DNA from: Sphingopyxis sp. JAI108
GTDB lineage: Bacteria; Pseudomonadota; Alphaproteobacteria; Sphingomonadales; Sphingomonadaceae
DNA length: 64,000 nucleotides
NCBI RefSeq assembly: GCF_013410105.1
Contig: NZ_JACCCJ010000001.1
Coordinates: forward strand, 372,001-436,000
Direction of reading: 5' to 3'
Below are positions 37,058 through 45,237 of this stretch, piece after piece. The position numbers and the translations under genes were made by a program. The first letter of the stretch is position 1, and each line of letters begins with the position of its first letter. A model generated the notes under the pieces. It had not been told where the DNA came from, ran no database searches, and saw only the letters and a list, made by a program, of their open reading frames with translations.

Positions 37058-37438
37058 ATGTCTGCCAGCCGCACCAAATTCTACCTCGACAAGCAGAACG
37101 CCAAATGGAGCGGCGTGTGCGCAGGGATAGCGGATTATAGCGGGATCGACGTCCTCTGGGTTCGCGTCGGCGCGGTCCTCCTGACCCTGATGGGCGGTTT
37201 CCCCTGGACGCTGATCGCATACTGGATGGTCGCCTGGATGGGCACGCCCAAGCCGTTCGCGCTCTATGGCTCGACCGAGGAAGCGAAATTCTGGCAGGGT
37301 GTGCGGAGCAACCCGACCGCATCGACCCGCGACATCAAGTCGCGCTTCCGCGACATCGACCGTCGGCTCGCCGACATCGAACTTTACTACACCAGCCACA
37401 ACCGCCGGCTCGCCGACGAGATTGAAAGCCTGCGCTGA
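37058..37438 (+). CDS. pspC: envelope stress response protein PspC
   Basis: 126 aa. PspC domain at residues 10-65 with KWSGVCAGIADYSGIDVLWVR and two hydrophobic segments around a short hairpin. The C-terminal helix (about 95-126, RFRDIDRRLADIELY...EIESLR) is like the tail of its neighbours. It acts with PspB to release PspA inhibition of PspF. Stop to next ORF 32 bp. Confidence 0.93.
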   Translation: MSASRTKFYLDKQNAKWSGVCAGIADYSGIDVLWVRVGAVLLTLMGGFPWTLIAYWMVAWMGTPKPFALYGSTEEAKFWQGVRSNPTASTRDIKSRFRDIDRRLADIELYYTSHNRRLADEIESLR

Positions 37439-37470
37439 GCAGCGGCTGAGAAGCAACAGGGAGACGTTTC

Positions 37471-37770
37471 ATGAATTTCGGTGGCACCACTTTCGTCCTC
37501 GCCATCATCGCCCTGTCGATCGGCGGCTGGATGTTCACCACCTGGATCCGCGCCAAGCACGGCTATCCCGTTGAGAATGAATGGGGCGGCACGGTTCATC
37601 GAACCGACCCCGACGCTGATCGAAAAATCGCCCTGCTGACCGATGACAACGCCAAGCTGGCGGGGCAGGTCAGCCGATTGGAAGAGCGGATCTCGGTGCT
37701 CGAACGCATCGCGACCGAAGAGGGCGGGAAGGCGGCGCAGCTCGCCGACCAGATCGACCGCCTGCGCTGA
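37471..37770 (+). CDS. small membrane protein, psp-operon paralogue 1
   Basis: 99 aa. One membrane segment (residues 6-26), then TTWIRAKHGYPVENEWGG, then a coiled coil ending RISVLERIATEEG...QIDRLR. The middle motif is nearly the same as in the next protein, and the tail is shared by all psp membrane proteins here. Same operon direction and close spacing. Function unknown; probably a PspB-like partner. Confidence 0.82.
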   Translation: MNFGGTTFVLAIIALSIGGWMFTTWIRAKHGYPVENEWGGTVHRTDPDADRKIALLTDDNAKLAGQVSRLEERISVLERIATEEGGKAAQLADQIDRLR

Positions 37771-37783
37771 GAGGAAGAAGACG

Positions 37784-38101
37784 ATGAATCTCGATGTGCT
37801 GAACGCCGTTGCCCCCGTCGCCGCGATCGTCGGCCTGGCCGGGGTCGGTGGCTGGGTTTTCACCACCTGGCTCCGCGTCAAGAACGGCTATCCGCTCGAA
37901 AACAGCTGGGGCAAGGCGGTCTATCCCAAGACCAGCGACGAGGCGATGGAACGCGTCAAGCTGATCAGCCAGGAAAATGCCCAGCTGCGCGCCGAGCTCG
38001 GCTCGGTGAAGGATCGCCTCGCGGTGATCGAGCGCATCGTCACCGACGAGGGCCACCGGCTGAGCCACGAAATCGAGGCGCTGCGGCGCCCGGCGAACTG
38101 A
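37784..38101 (+). CDS. small membrane protein, psp-operon paralogue 2
   Basis: 105 aa. Membrane segment (residues 8-28), then WVFTTWLRVKNGYPLENSWG, a clear copy of the motif in paralogue 1, and the tail DRLAVIERIVTDEG...EIEALR. 13 bp after paralogue 1. Function unknown. Confidence 0.82.
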   Translation: MNLDVLNAVAPVAAIVGLAGVGGWVFTTWLRVKNGYPLENSWGKAVYPKTSDEAMERVKLISQENAQLRAELGSVKDRLAVIERIVTDEGHRLSHEIEALRRPAN

Positions 38102-38112
38102 GGAGAGCAACC

Positions 38113-38376
38113 ATGGAAGCCATCGTCATCCTCCTGATCGTCGTCGGACTGCCCGTGACGCTCGGTATCGGCTACGCCGCCTATGAGCGCCACCTGAAGT
38201 TCAAGGAACGGCAGTTCAAGGCGATCACCAACGAGACGGCGGAAAAGGCGGCCCAATATGCGGCGCACACCGAACGGCTCGAGGCCCGCGTCCGCGTGCT
38301 CGAGCGCATCGTTACCGACAAGGGAATTGATGTCGCCGACGAGATCGAAAAGCTGCGCGACGCTCCGCTCAACTGA
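38113..38376 (+). CDS. small membrane protein, psp-operon paralogue 3 (PspB-like)
   Basis: 87 aa. Membrane segment (residues 3-23, with GLPVTLGIGY like PspB's GLPWLIL), a basic juxtamembrane stretch (ERHLKFKERQFK), and the tail ARVRVLERIVTDKG...EIEKLR. Closest in layout to PspB. 11 bp after paralogue 2. Confidence 0.82.
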   Translation: MEAIVILLIVVGLPVTLGIGYAAYERHLKFKERQFKAITNETAEKAAQYAAHTERLEARVRVLERIVTDKGIDVADEIEKLRDAPLN

Positions 38377-38411
38377 CGCAACGATAAGAGAAACAGGAAA
38401 GGAACCTCCCC

Positions 38412-38672
38412 ATGGGCCCGTTTGAAATGGTCATCGGCATCGTCCTCATCGTGACGGTCGGCAGCATCATCCGCGCCAAGCACGGCATCCGCCGCGACCG
38501 CCACGGTCATGATTATGTCGCCGGCAACGACGGCGAGACCAAGGCGCTGCAGGCCGAGATCCGCGCACTCAAGGACCGCATCCAGGTGCTCGAACGCATC
38601 GCCACCGACAATAATCGCGCCGTCACGCTCGACCAGGAAATCGAGAAGCTGCGCGACAGCAGCAAGATCTGA
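38412..38672 (+). CDS. small membrane protein, psp-operon paralogue 4
   Basis: 86 aa. Membrane segment (residues 3-19), SIIRAKHGI as in paralogue 1 (IRAKHGY), a His/Arg/Asp-rich loop (RRDRHGHDY), and the tail DRIQVLERIATDNN...EIEKLR. AGGAAAGGAACC lies before the start. 35 bp after paralogue 3. Confidence 0.8.
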   Translation: MGPFEMVIGIVLIVTVGSIIRAKHGIRRDRHGHDYVAGNDGETKALQAEIRALKDRIQVLERIATDNNRAVTLDQEIEKLRDSSKI

Positions 38673-38695
38673 ACGCCGGAAAAGGAGCAACGCTC

Positions 38696-38941
38696 ATGGC
38701 TTTCATCACTCCCGACTTCACTGCCGCGGCGGTCGCGCTCACCGCGCTGAGCATCGTCAGCCTCGTCGCGCTGCGCGGCTGGCGCGACTGGATCCAGCTC
38801 AAGCGTGAGGAGCTGGCCGCGGGGCACGCCCCGGCGCCGCAGGACCATGGCGTCCCGAACGCCGGGTCGCGGATCGAGATCGCCGACCTCAAGGAACGGC
38901 TGCGCAAATTGGAAGCGATCGCGGCGGGGGTCGACCTCTAA
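38696..38941 (+). CDS. small membrane protein, psp-operon paralogue 5 (degenerate tail)
   Basis: 81 aa. Membrane segment (residues 9-27), RGWRDWIQLKREEL, a Pro-rich loop, and a shortened tail ADLKERLRKLEAIAAGVDL. It looks like a further diverged member. Last gene of the psp unit; a large inverted repeat follows before sufE. Confidence 0.75.
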   Translation: MAFITPDFTAAAVALTALSIVSLVALRGWRDWIQLKREELAAGHAPAPQDHGVPNAGSRIEIADLKERLRKLEAIAAGVDL

Positions 38942-38963
38942 TCCAGCCAGAACCGCGCGGCAC

Positions 38964-39019
38964 CGGCCCGCTCCCCTGTCAGTCGCCTTCCGTCCGGCGG
39001 CTGACAGGGGAGCGGGCCG
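38964..39019. repeat. 19-bp-arm inverted repeat at the end of the psp operon (family F)
   Basis: CGGCCCGCTCCCCTGTCAG (38964-38982) and its perfect inverted copy (39001-39019) around an 18-nt spacer. A related element is at 43906-43981. It may protect or end the psp mRNA but has no T-run. Confidence 0.8.
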
Positions 39020-39071
39020 ATGTCGTTTCAGGGCCTTCCAACTTTCGGCCAAACATGCGAGGGGCGCCGCC

Positions 39072-39482
39072 ATGCGCAGCCTCGACGACATCTTCGAAGA
39101 ATATGATTTTCTCGACGGCGACGATCGCTATCGCCTGCTGATCGAGCTCGGCCGCGAACTGGAGCCGATGCCCGATGCGCTCAAGACCGACGCGACGCTG
39201 GTGCGCGGTTGTTCGGCGAGCGTCTGGGTCTATCCGGTGCCGCAGGACGATGGCCGGCTCCATTTCCTTGCCGACAGCAATGCCGCGATCACCAAGGGCA
39301 TCGTCGCGCTCGTCCTCGCCGCAGTGCAGGACAAGCCCGCCGCCGAGGTTGCGGCGATGGACGTCGCTGCGGCGCTCGCGCCCTTCGACCTCACGCGCCA
39401 GCTATCGTCGAACCGCACGCAGGGCGTGCCGAATATGATCGCACTCGTCCAAGAAACCGCCCGCCGCATCGCCGCGGGCTGA
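39072..39482 (+). CDS. sufE: SufE family protein (Fe-S cluster assembly)
   Basis: 136 aa, standard SufE length. The active-site cysteine is Cys47 in VRGCSASVWV; the DDRYRLLIELGRELEPMP segment and the C-terminal NRTQGVPNMI are typical. It takes persulfide sulfur from the cysteine desulfurase SufS. It stands alone here, 130 bp after the psp genes. Confidence 0.95.
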   Translation: MRSLDDIFEEYDFLDGDDRYRLLIELGRELEPMPDALKTDATLVRGCSASVWVYPVPQDDGRLHFLADSNAAITKGIVALVLAAVQDKPAAEVAAMDVAAALAPFDLTRQLSSNRTQGVPNMIALVQETARRIAAG

Positions 39483-39499
39483 TGCGCCGCTCTCGCCGG

Positions 39500-39566
39500 C
39501 GACGGCTTTGGGGTGGGGAGCCGTCGGTGAGGTCATGAAATGATTTCCCCTCCCGCAAGCGGGAGG
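39500..39566. repeat. two hairpins between convergent sufE and TonB-receptor genes
   Basis: CGACGGCT / AGCCGTCG at 39500-39526 and CCTCCCGC-AA-GCGGGAGG at 39549-39566. The second is the same short palindrome as at 32148. No T-run. Confidence 0.5.
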
Positions 39567-39600
39567 AGAGAAGGACGTCCGCAATTGGTCGCCATCCAAC

Positions 39601-39632
39601 AAAAAAGGGCGCGGGAGTTGCCTCCCGCGCCC
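39601..39632 (-). terminator. intrinsic terminator of TonB receptor gene
   Basis: On the minus strand GGGCGCGGGAG pairs with TCCCGCGCCC through a short loop and runs into TTTTTT. About 25 nt after the stop. Confidence 0.88.
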
Positions 39633-39655
39633 GATTTTCGGTCCTTCGGTATCGC

Positions 39656-42190
39656 TTAGAAAGCGACCGAAAGCGTGCCGCTGACCGTGCGCGGTGCGCC
39701 GATCTGGGCGAACGGCGGCGACGAGGTTCCCTGCGCCAGCGAGCTCGTGTAGCTGCCGACATAGAGTTCGTCGAACAGGTTGTAGACGTTCAGCTGGAAG
39801 AAGGTCTTGTCGTTCAGGCCGAGGAATTCGAGGCTCAGGCGAGCATCGAGGTTGACCAGCCAGTAGGCATTGGTCTTCGCCGAATAGACTTCGACGCCGC
39901 TCGCCACGACCGGAACATTGGTGTCGTAGATGAAACGGCCGCCGGTACGCTTCGCGGTGATGCCCAGCTCGACCGGACCCAGCGTCCCGCGCGCCGATGC
40001 GCCGAAGGTATATTCGGGGGCACCGGCTTCGCGCTTGCCCTTGGTCGGCGTGAAGATGGGATCGCCCACCGCCGAGCAGCCCGGGACGTCGTCGGCAATG
40101 TCATCGGCATCGCAGGTGCCCGACTGGACATCGTCCTTGATTTCCGACTTCATCCACGAGCCGAAGGCGTAGAGGGCGAGTTCGGGAATCGGCTGGAACG
40201 CGATGCTGCCGTCGACGCCATATTTGTCGACGCGGCCGAGGTTGCGATAGACGTTGCGCTCGGTGACCGGGTCATAGGCCGAGGCAAGACGATCGTTATA
40301 CTTGGTGAACCAGCCCGACAGCTGCGCCTGGATCTTGCCGCTGCGATAGCGGAAGCCCAGGTCGAAATTGTCCGAGGTTTCCGCTTTCGGAAGCGCCGAC
40401 GCCGTGTCGGCTTCGAAGAAGAAGGCGTTATAGAGCGCGTCGGTGCCCGGAACCTGCAGCCCCTTCGAATAGTTGGCGAAGACCGACATCTGGTTGCTCG
40501 GCTTGAAGAGCAGGCCGACGTTCGGGAGGATGTCGTCATATTTCAGGACGCGCTGCTGCGGACCCTGACGCACCGATCCGTCCGAGTTGGTCGGGTTGGC
40601 GGCCGCATATGCGGCGTTGCGCGGGTCGTCCTTGCCGAAGCAGTCGACGAAGCCCGAATCGCTGGTCGTGAAGCAATAATTGTTCAGGTCGCGCTTGAAG
40701 AAGGGCGCGCGCAGACCGAGCGTCGTGACGAGGGTGCCGTCGAGGAATTCGCCGCGATATTCGCCCGACACCTGGTTGAGCATCGCGTAGGACAGGCGAT
40801 CGCGCTTCTGCAGCACGGCGCCGCTGACGTCGGTCTGCGGATCGTTGACCGGGAAGACGTCGAATGGTTCGCCGTTGAACTGGAGCAGCCCGACCTGGCC
40901 GGTCTGGCGGTGACGCGCGCGGTCATAGGTGTAACCGATGCGGACGGTGTGGCCCTCGGTGATGTCCCAGCGCAGGTTTGCGATCACGCCATAGCGGTGC
41001 GTCTGCGTCTGGCTCGGTGCCAGCATGGCGACTTCGTCGAGCAGGTCGCCGTCGCCATTCAGGTCCATGCCGAAATAGGGACGTCCGCCGATATAGCCCG
41101 AAAGGCCGCCCTGCAGGCGTTCGCGGGCGTTGACGGTGCCGCCGCCGTTAGCCTTCACATATTGGTAGCTGGGGTCGACGGTCAGCGTGATGCCTTCGCT
41201 CAGCGTGAACTTCGACGCGCCGCGGATGTTGCCCGTGTTCGAGGGGTTGTAGCGGCGATCGAATTCGGTGCCGCACGACGAAGCCGCATCGGCTTCACCC
41301 GGCGTGACCGTCGCGGTCGTGTTGCACGGATAGTTGATGTCATATTCGCGGTCGTCGCTCGACTGCGGGAAGCCCGAGGGAACGTCACGGTCGTTGCGCA
41401 GCGACACCGAACCGAAGAAGTTGTTGCGATTTTCGTTATAGTGACCCGCGACCGAGACGAAGTCGCCATCGGCGCCGATCGGCTGATAGATGCGGCCGTT
41501 GAACTGCTTCTTGCGGACGCGGCCATAATTGTTGAACGGATTGTCGTTCGACGCGGTCGAGGCCGAGAGGAAAGCGCGCGTGCCCCACGGCGTGAAGGTG
41601 CCGGTGTTCACGAGGCCGAAGATGCGGAAGAATTTAAACTCGCCCGCCGAGCCAGACAGGTTGACGCCGAATTCTTCGGTCGGAACCATCGTGCGATAAT
41701 TGACGGTCGAACCCGTGGCGGCGGCGGTCGGGCTGTCGACATCGGTCGAGCCGAGGTTGACGTTGACCTGTTCGATCAGCTCGGGGTCGAGCTGCTGGTT
41801 CGAGTAAATGGCATAGTTGCCCGAATCGTTGAGCGGCACGCCGTCGAAGGTCAGGCTGATGCGGTCGGCCGAAAAGCCGCGGATGGTCAGCTGGCCGCCC
41901 GACGAACCATAGGCGTCATTGTTGGTGAAGACGACGCCCGGAACGAGGTTGATCGTGTCGAGAATGGTCTGGCCGGGGTTCTGGCGGGCGATGACTTCCT
42001 GGCCCAGGACCGACTTCGCCTTCGACGTGTCGGGCGACTGGATGCCGGCGACGTCGCGCGCGGTCGAGCCGGTAACGACGATCTCGTCGTCGAAGTCGAC
42101 CGAGCCGGTCGACTGGGCAAAAGCCGGCGTGGAAAGCAGCGCGACCGGAATCAGCGCGACGCTGGCGGCGAGCGTGTGACGGAATTTCAT
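39656..42190 (-). CDS. TonB-dependent outer-membrane receptor
   Basis: 844 aa. Signal peptide to AFAQ (residues 22-25), a TonB-box-like DDEIVVTG, and a plug with GQTILDTINLVPGVVF and LTIRGFSADRI. The barrel ends in Val-Ala-Phe. The substrate is not predictable; tryptophan-poor loops and the Cys-containing extracellular segments do not settle it. The start at 42190 is fixed by the signal peptide; an upstream open stretch of 77 codons does not look like protein. Tandem CTGTCAC-type repeats lie about 95-115 nt upstream. Confidence 0.9.
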   Translation of the reverse strand: MKFRHTLAASVALIPVALLSTPAFAQSTGSVDFDDEIVVTGSTARDVAGIQSPDTSKAKSVLGQEVIARQNPGQTILDTINLVPGVVFTNNDAYGSSGGQLTIRGFSADRISLTFDGVPLNDSGNYAIYSNQQLDPELIEQVNVNLGSTDVDSPTAAATGSTVNYRTMVPTEEFGVNLSGSAGEFKFFRIFGLVNTGTFTPWGTRAFLSASTASNDNPFNNYGRVRKKQFNGRIYQPIGADGDFVSVAGHYNENRNNFFGSVSLRNDRDVPSGFPQSSDDREYDINYPCNTTATVTPGEADAASSCGTEFDRRYNPSNTGNIRGASKFTLSEGITLTVDPSYQYVKANGGGTVNARERLQGGLSGYIGGRPYFGMDLNGDGDLLDEVAMLAPSQTQTHRYGVIANLRWDITEGHTVRIGYTYDRARHRQTGQVGLLQFNGEPFDVFPVNDPQTDVSGAVLQKRDRLSYAMLNQVSGEYRGEFLDGTLVTTLGLRAPFFKRDLNNYCFTTSDSGFVDCFGKDDPRNAAYAAANPTNSDGSVRQGPQQRVLKYDDILPNVGLLFKPSNQMSVFANYSKGLQVPGTDALYNAFFFEADTASALPKAETSDNFDLGFRYRSGKIQAQLSGWFTKYNDRLASAYDPVTERNVYRNLGRVDKYGVDGSIAFQPIPELALYAFGSWMKSEIKDDVQSGTCDADDIADDVPGCSAVGDPIFTPTKGKREAGAPEYTFGASARGTLGPVELGITAKRTGGRFIYDTNVPVVASGVEVYSAKTNAYWLVNLDARLSLEFLGLNDKTFFQLNVYNLFDELYVGSYTSSLAQGTSSPPFAQIGAPRTVSGTLSVAF

Positions 42191-42283
42191 TTCAGGATGT
42201 CCCCTTTGGTGGTGCGTTCGGCAGGCGCGCAAACCGGGGCGCGCCAAGACCTGCGAGCGCCCCTGAAGCCCGCATGTGGCACG

Positions 42284-42305
42284 ATTGTGACAGCAATTGT
42301 GACAG
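42284..42305 (-). promoter_or_regulatory. tandem ATTGTGACAG repeats, possible PhoB-like box
   Basis: ATTGTGACAG at 42284-42293 and 42296-42305, period 12; on the coding strand of the receptor they read CTGTCAC-N5-CTGTCAC. This resembles a Pho box (CTGTCAT-N4-CTGTCAT) but with 1 bp more spacing. Confidence 0.35.
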
Positions 42306-42430
42306 TGCAAGCGGGGACGCGTGCGCGCCTTGGGCGGAGAGCAAAAAACCACGAATTTCCGTCGCGCGCCCGATTTTATCCACAGGCAGGCGCGCGTTTT
42401 TTCCGGAAACTGTTGCTGCAATGCAACATA

Positions 42431-42454
42431 AAAGGGCGCCCCGAAGGGCGCCCC
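42431..42454 (-). terminator. intrinsic terminator of clpX
   Basis: Minus strand GGGCGCCC-TTCG-GGGCGCCC followed by TTTT. It lies about 10 nt after the clpX stop. Confidence 0.88.
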
Positions 42455-42463
42455 ATGTGCGAC

Positions 42464-43735
42464 TCAGGCGGCGTCGCCGGCCGCTTCTTTCGCCTTGTCG
42501 GCATAGACGCGCACGGGGTCCTTGCGGCCCTCGACGACATCCTTGTCGACGACGATCTCGACCACGTCGGTCAGGTCGGGCAGGTCGAACATCGTGTCGA
42601 GCAGGATCGCCTCGACGATCGAGCGCAGCCCGCGTGCGCCGGTCTTGCGTTCGATCGCTTTCTTGGCGACCGCGACCAGCGCATCGTCGGTGAAGGTCAG
42701 CGCGACCTCCTCCAGATCGAACAGCTTCTTATACTGCTTGACCAGCGCGTTCTTGGGCTCGCCCAGGATCTTGACCAGCGCATCGACGTCGAGATCCTCG
42801 AGCGTCGCGATGACCGGCAGGCGGCCGACGAATTCGGGAATCAGGCCGAACTTGAGCAGATCCTCCGGCTCGACCTGCTTCAACACCTCGCCCGAGCGGC
42901 GTTCGTCGGGGCCGGCGACATGCGCGCCGAAACCGATCGACTTGCCCTGCAGGCGGTCGCCGATGATCTTTTCGAGGCCGCTGAACGCGCCGCCCGCGAT
43001 GAACAGGATGTTCGTCGTGTCGACCTGCAGGAATTCCTGCTGCGGATGCTTGCGGCCGCCCTGCGGCGGGACGCTAGCGGTCGTGCCTTCCATCAGCTTG
43101 AGCAGCGCCTGCTGCACGCCTTCGCCCGACACGTCGCGGGTGATCGAGGGATTCTCGGCCTTGCGGCTGATCTTGTCGATTTCGTCGATATAGACGATCC
43201 CGCGCTGCGCCTTTTCGACATTATAGTCGCTGGCCTGCAGCAGCTTCAAAATGATGTTCTCGACATCCTCGCCGACATAGCCCGCTTCGGTCAGCGTCGT
43301 CGCGTCGGCCATGGTGAAGGGCACGTCGAGGAAACGCGCGAGCGTCTGCGCGAGCAAGGTCTTGCCGCTGCCGGTCGGGCCGACGAGCAGGATGTTCGAC
43401 TTTGCCAGTTCGACATCGTCGCCGCGACCCGAGTTGGCGAGGCGCTTGTAATGGTTGTGGACGGCGACCGACAGCACGCGCTTGGCGGTGTTCTGGCCGA
43501 TCACATAGGAATCGAGGTGCTGGCAGATTTCCAGCGGCGTCGGCACCGCGCCGTCCTTGCGTGCGGCGATCCCGCCCTTGATTTCTTCGCGGATGATGTC
43601 GTTGCAAAGCTCGACGCATTCGTCGCAGATGAAAACAGTCGGCCCGGCAATCAGCTTGCGGACTTCGTGCTGCGACTTGCCGCAGAAGGAGCAGTAAAGG
43701 GTGCTCTTGCTGTCCGAGCCACTCAATTTGGTCAT
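42464..43735 (-). CDS. clpX: ATP-dependent Clp protease ATP-binding subunit ClpX
   Basis: 423 aa. N-terminal C4 zinc domain with Cys15, Cys18, Cys37 and Cys40; Walker A GPTGSGKT at 119-126; Walker [12 protein letters not shown]; the pore loop GYVGEDVE; sensor motifs and IGF-type loop for ClpP docking (SIGFG). It unfolds substrates for ClpP. A dyad and probable promoter lie at 43778-43822, so it may be expressed apart from clpP. Confidence 0.98.
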   Translation of the reverse strand: MTKLSGSDSKSTLYCSFCGKSQHEVRKLIAGPTVFICDECVELCNDIIREEIKGGIAARKDGAVPTPLEICQHLDSYVIGQNTAKRVLSVAVHNHYKRLANSGRGDDVELAKSNILLVGPTGSGKTLLAQTLARFLDVPFTMADATTLTEAGYVGEDVENIILKLLQASDYNVEKAQRGIVYIDEIDKISRKAENPSITRDVSGEGVQQALLKLMEGTTASVPPQGGRKHPQQEFLQVDTTNILFIAGGAFSGLEKIIGDRLQGKSIGFGAHVAGPDERRSGEVLKQVEPEDLLKFGLIPEFVGRLPVIATLEDLDVDALVKILGEPKNALVKQYKKLFDLEEVALTFTDDALVAVAKKAIERKTGARGLRSIVEAILLDTMFDLPDLTDVVEIVVDKDVVEGRKDPVRVYADKAKEAAGDAA

Positions 43736-43777
43736 ATATCATCCTATGGCGGCCCAAAAAGGGGCGTCGCCTCTCTT

Positions 43778-43805
43778 ATCCTAGCCCCCGGTCACCCAAT
43801 TACAA
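43778..43805 (-). promoter_or_regulatory. candidate sigma-70 promoter of clpX
   Basis: Minus strand TTGTAA (43805-43800), 16 nt, TAGGAT (43783-43778). The -35 lies in the dyad at 43791-43822. The start codon is 43 nt further on. Confidence 0.5.
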
Positions 43806-43822
43806 TATGGCAATTGGGTGAC
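43791..43822. promoter_or_regulatory. perfect 11-bp dyad upstream of clpX
   Basis: GTCACCCAATT (43791-43801) and AATTGGGTGAC (43812-43822) are exact inverted copies with 10 bp between them. It overlaps the -35 of the predicted clpX promoter, the position of a repressor operator. No T-run, so not a normal terminator. Confidence 0.55.
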
Positions 43823-43905
43823 ATCGGTTCAATGTCCCGCGTAGCGCCACAGCGCAAAGCAGGTGTCAAGAAACGCGGTTACCGGGGGCTTTTTCGTTGG
43901 TCGGC

Positions 43906-43981
43906 GGCGCCGGCCCGCTCTCCCCTCCAGCCTCCCGCAGGAAGGCATGTCGGGAGCCGGGAAGGGGAGCGGGCAGGCGCC
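43906..43981. repeat. large inverted repeat, family F copy 2, between clpP and clpX
   Basis: GGCGCC / GGCGCC outer arms, CCCGCTCTCCCCT and AGGGGAGCGGG inner arms, and CTCCCG / CGGGAG in the middle. It shares the CCCGCTCCCCT core with 38964-39019. It lies about 15 nt past the clpP stop, so it may end that transcript. Confidence 0.75.
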
Positions 43982-43994
43982 GTAACCTGCCGAA

Positions 43995-44645
43995 TCAGGG
44001 CGTCGGACCCTCGCTCACATCCTTCGGCGCATCGTCGCCGGGCAGGCCCGGACGACGGTCGTAGACATGATCGACAAGGCCGAATTCCTTCGCCTCGTCG
44101 GCTTCGAGGAAGGTGTCGCGGTCCATCGCCTTTTCGATCTCTTTCAGCGACTTGCCGGTATATTTCACATAAAGGTCGTTCATCCGCTTGCGGATGCGCA
44201 GGATTTCCTTGGCCTGGATCTCGATGTCCGACGCCATGCCGCGCGCGCCGCCCGACGGCTGGTGGACCATGACGCGGGCATTGGTGAGCGCGACGCGCAT
44301 GCCGGGCTCGCCGGCGGCGAGCAGGAAGCTGCCCATCGAAGCCGCCTGACCAATGCACACCGTGCCGACGCGCGGGCGGATATATTGCATCGTGTCGTGG
44401 ATCGCCATGCCCGCCGTAACGACGCCGCCCGGCGAGTTGATGTACATATAGATGTCCTTCTTCGGATTTTCCGATTCGAGGAAGAGCAGCTGGGCGACGA
44501 TCAGCGAGGCCATCTGGTCTTCGACCTCGCCGGTGACGAAGACGATCCGTTCGCGCAGCAGGCGGGAGAAAATGTCGAAGCTGCGTTCGCCGCGGCTCGT
44601 CTGTTCGACGACGACGGGAACAAGGGCGGCGAGCGGGTCGATCAT
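43995..44645 (-). CDS. clpP: ATP-dependent Clp protease proteolytic subunit ClpP
   Basis: 216 aa. Ser-His-Asp protease: Ser103 in [11 protein letters not shown], His128 in [10 protein letters not shown], and Asp in the later MDRDTFL region. YINSPGG forms the substrate groove. It assembles as a double heptamer with ClpX or ClpA. A heat-shock-type promoter lies at 44713-44741. 259 bp with a repeat and a dyad separate it from clpX. Confidence 0.97.
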   Translation of the reverse strand: MIDPLAALVPVVVEQTSRGERSFDIFSRLLRERIVFVTGEVEDQMASLIVAQLLFLESENPKKDIYMYINSPGGVVTAGMAIHDTMQYIRPRVGTVCIGQAASMGSFLLAAGEPGMRVALTNARVMVHQPSGGARGMASDIEIQAKEILRIRKRMNDLYVKYTGKSLKEIEKAMDRDTFLEADEAKEFGLVDHVYDRRPGLPGDDAPKDVSEGPTP

Positions 44646-44712
44646 TGGGAATTCGTCCTTCGTTATAGAAGCGCCCTGCCGAGAACCGGCGGGCTGGCCC
44701 CTTCGCCGTCCT

Positions 44713-44741
44713 ACATCGTCGCCAAACGGGCCTCTTTCAAG
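44713..44741 (-). promoter_or_regulatory. candidate heat-shock promoter of clpP
   Basis: Minus strand CCCTTGAAA (-35, exact to the sigma-32 core) and GACGATGT about 14 nt later (partial match to CCCCATNT). It sits between the fdxA terminator and clpP, about 60-70 nt before its ATG. Confidence 0.5.
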
Positions 44742-44746
44742 GGGGC

Positions 44747-44775
44747 AAAAAGAAGGGGCGGGAAAGTCCCGCCCC
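44747..44775 (-). terminator. intrinsic terminator of fdxA
   Basis: Minus strand GGGGCGGGA-CTT-TCCCGCCCC followed by TTCTTTTT. About 22 nt after the fdxA stop, so fdxA and clpP are separate transcripts. Confidence 0.88.
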
Positions 44776-44797
44776 GACTGGATTGTTCTATGCGGGG

Positions 44798-45136
44798 TTA
44801 GTCGCCCTCGCCCGGATTGGGCGAGAAGAGCGTCTCGAACTTGTTCTCGACGCCCTTATATTCGTCGGCGTCGGCGGGGGTTTCCTTTTTGACCGTGATG
44901 TTCGGCCATTCGGCGCTGAACTTGCTGTTCACCTCGAGCCACTTTTCAAGCCCGCTCTCGGTGTCGGGCAGGATCGCCTCGGCGGGGCATTCGGGTTCGC
45001 ATACGCCGCAGTCGATGCATTCGTTCGGATTGATGACGAGCATATTCTCGCCCTCATAGAAACAGTCGACGGGGCACACCTCGACGCAGTCCATATATTT
45101 GCACCGGACGCAGGCATCGGTGACGACATAGGTCAT
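44798..45136 (-). CDS. fdxA: 7Fe (3Fe-4S + 4Fe-4S) ferredoxin FdxA
   Basis: 112 aa. The N-terminal half has Cys9, Cys12, Cys17, Cys21, Cys25 and a second set Cys40, Cys43, Cys46, Cys50, the spacing of the seven-iron ferredoxin family in Proteobacteria. The C-terminal 45 residues are the usual family extension. Electron carrier; partner unknown. A Fur-like site lies about 105 nt upstream. Confidence 0.95.
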   Translation of the reverse strand: MTYVVTDACVRCKYMDCVEVCPVDCFYEGENMLVINPNECIDCGVCEPECPAEAILPDTESGLEKWLEVNSKFSAEWPNITVKKETPADADEYKGVENKFETLFSPNPGEGD

Positions 45137-45237
45137 GGGCTTTCGGCTCCCTCAAGTGACGGCAATCGGGCCGCCATACTCTCCAATGGCTCGCCTCTAT
45201 GCCGCGTGAAGGCGGTGCGTCAACGCTAAGCGACAGT

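Noticed and set aside
40910..44272. Open frame of 1120 codons on the plus strand
   Set aside because: It runs opposite the TonB receptor, clpX and clpP. The real genes have clear family motifs; the long antisense frame is a result of high GC and codon bias.
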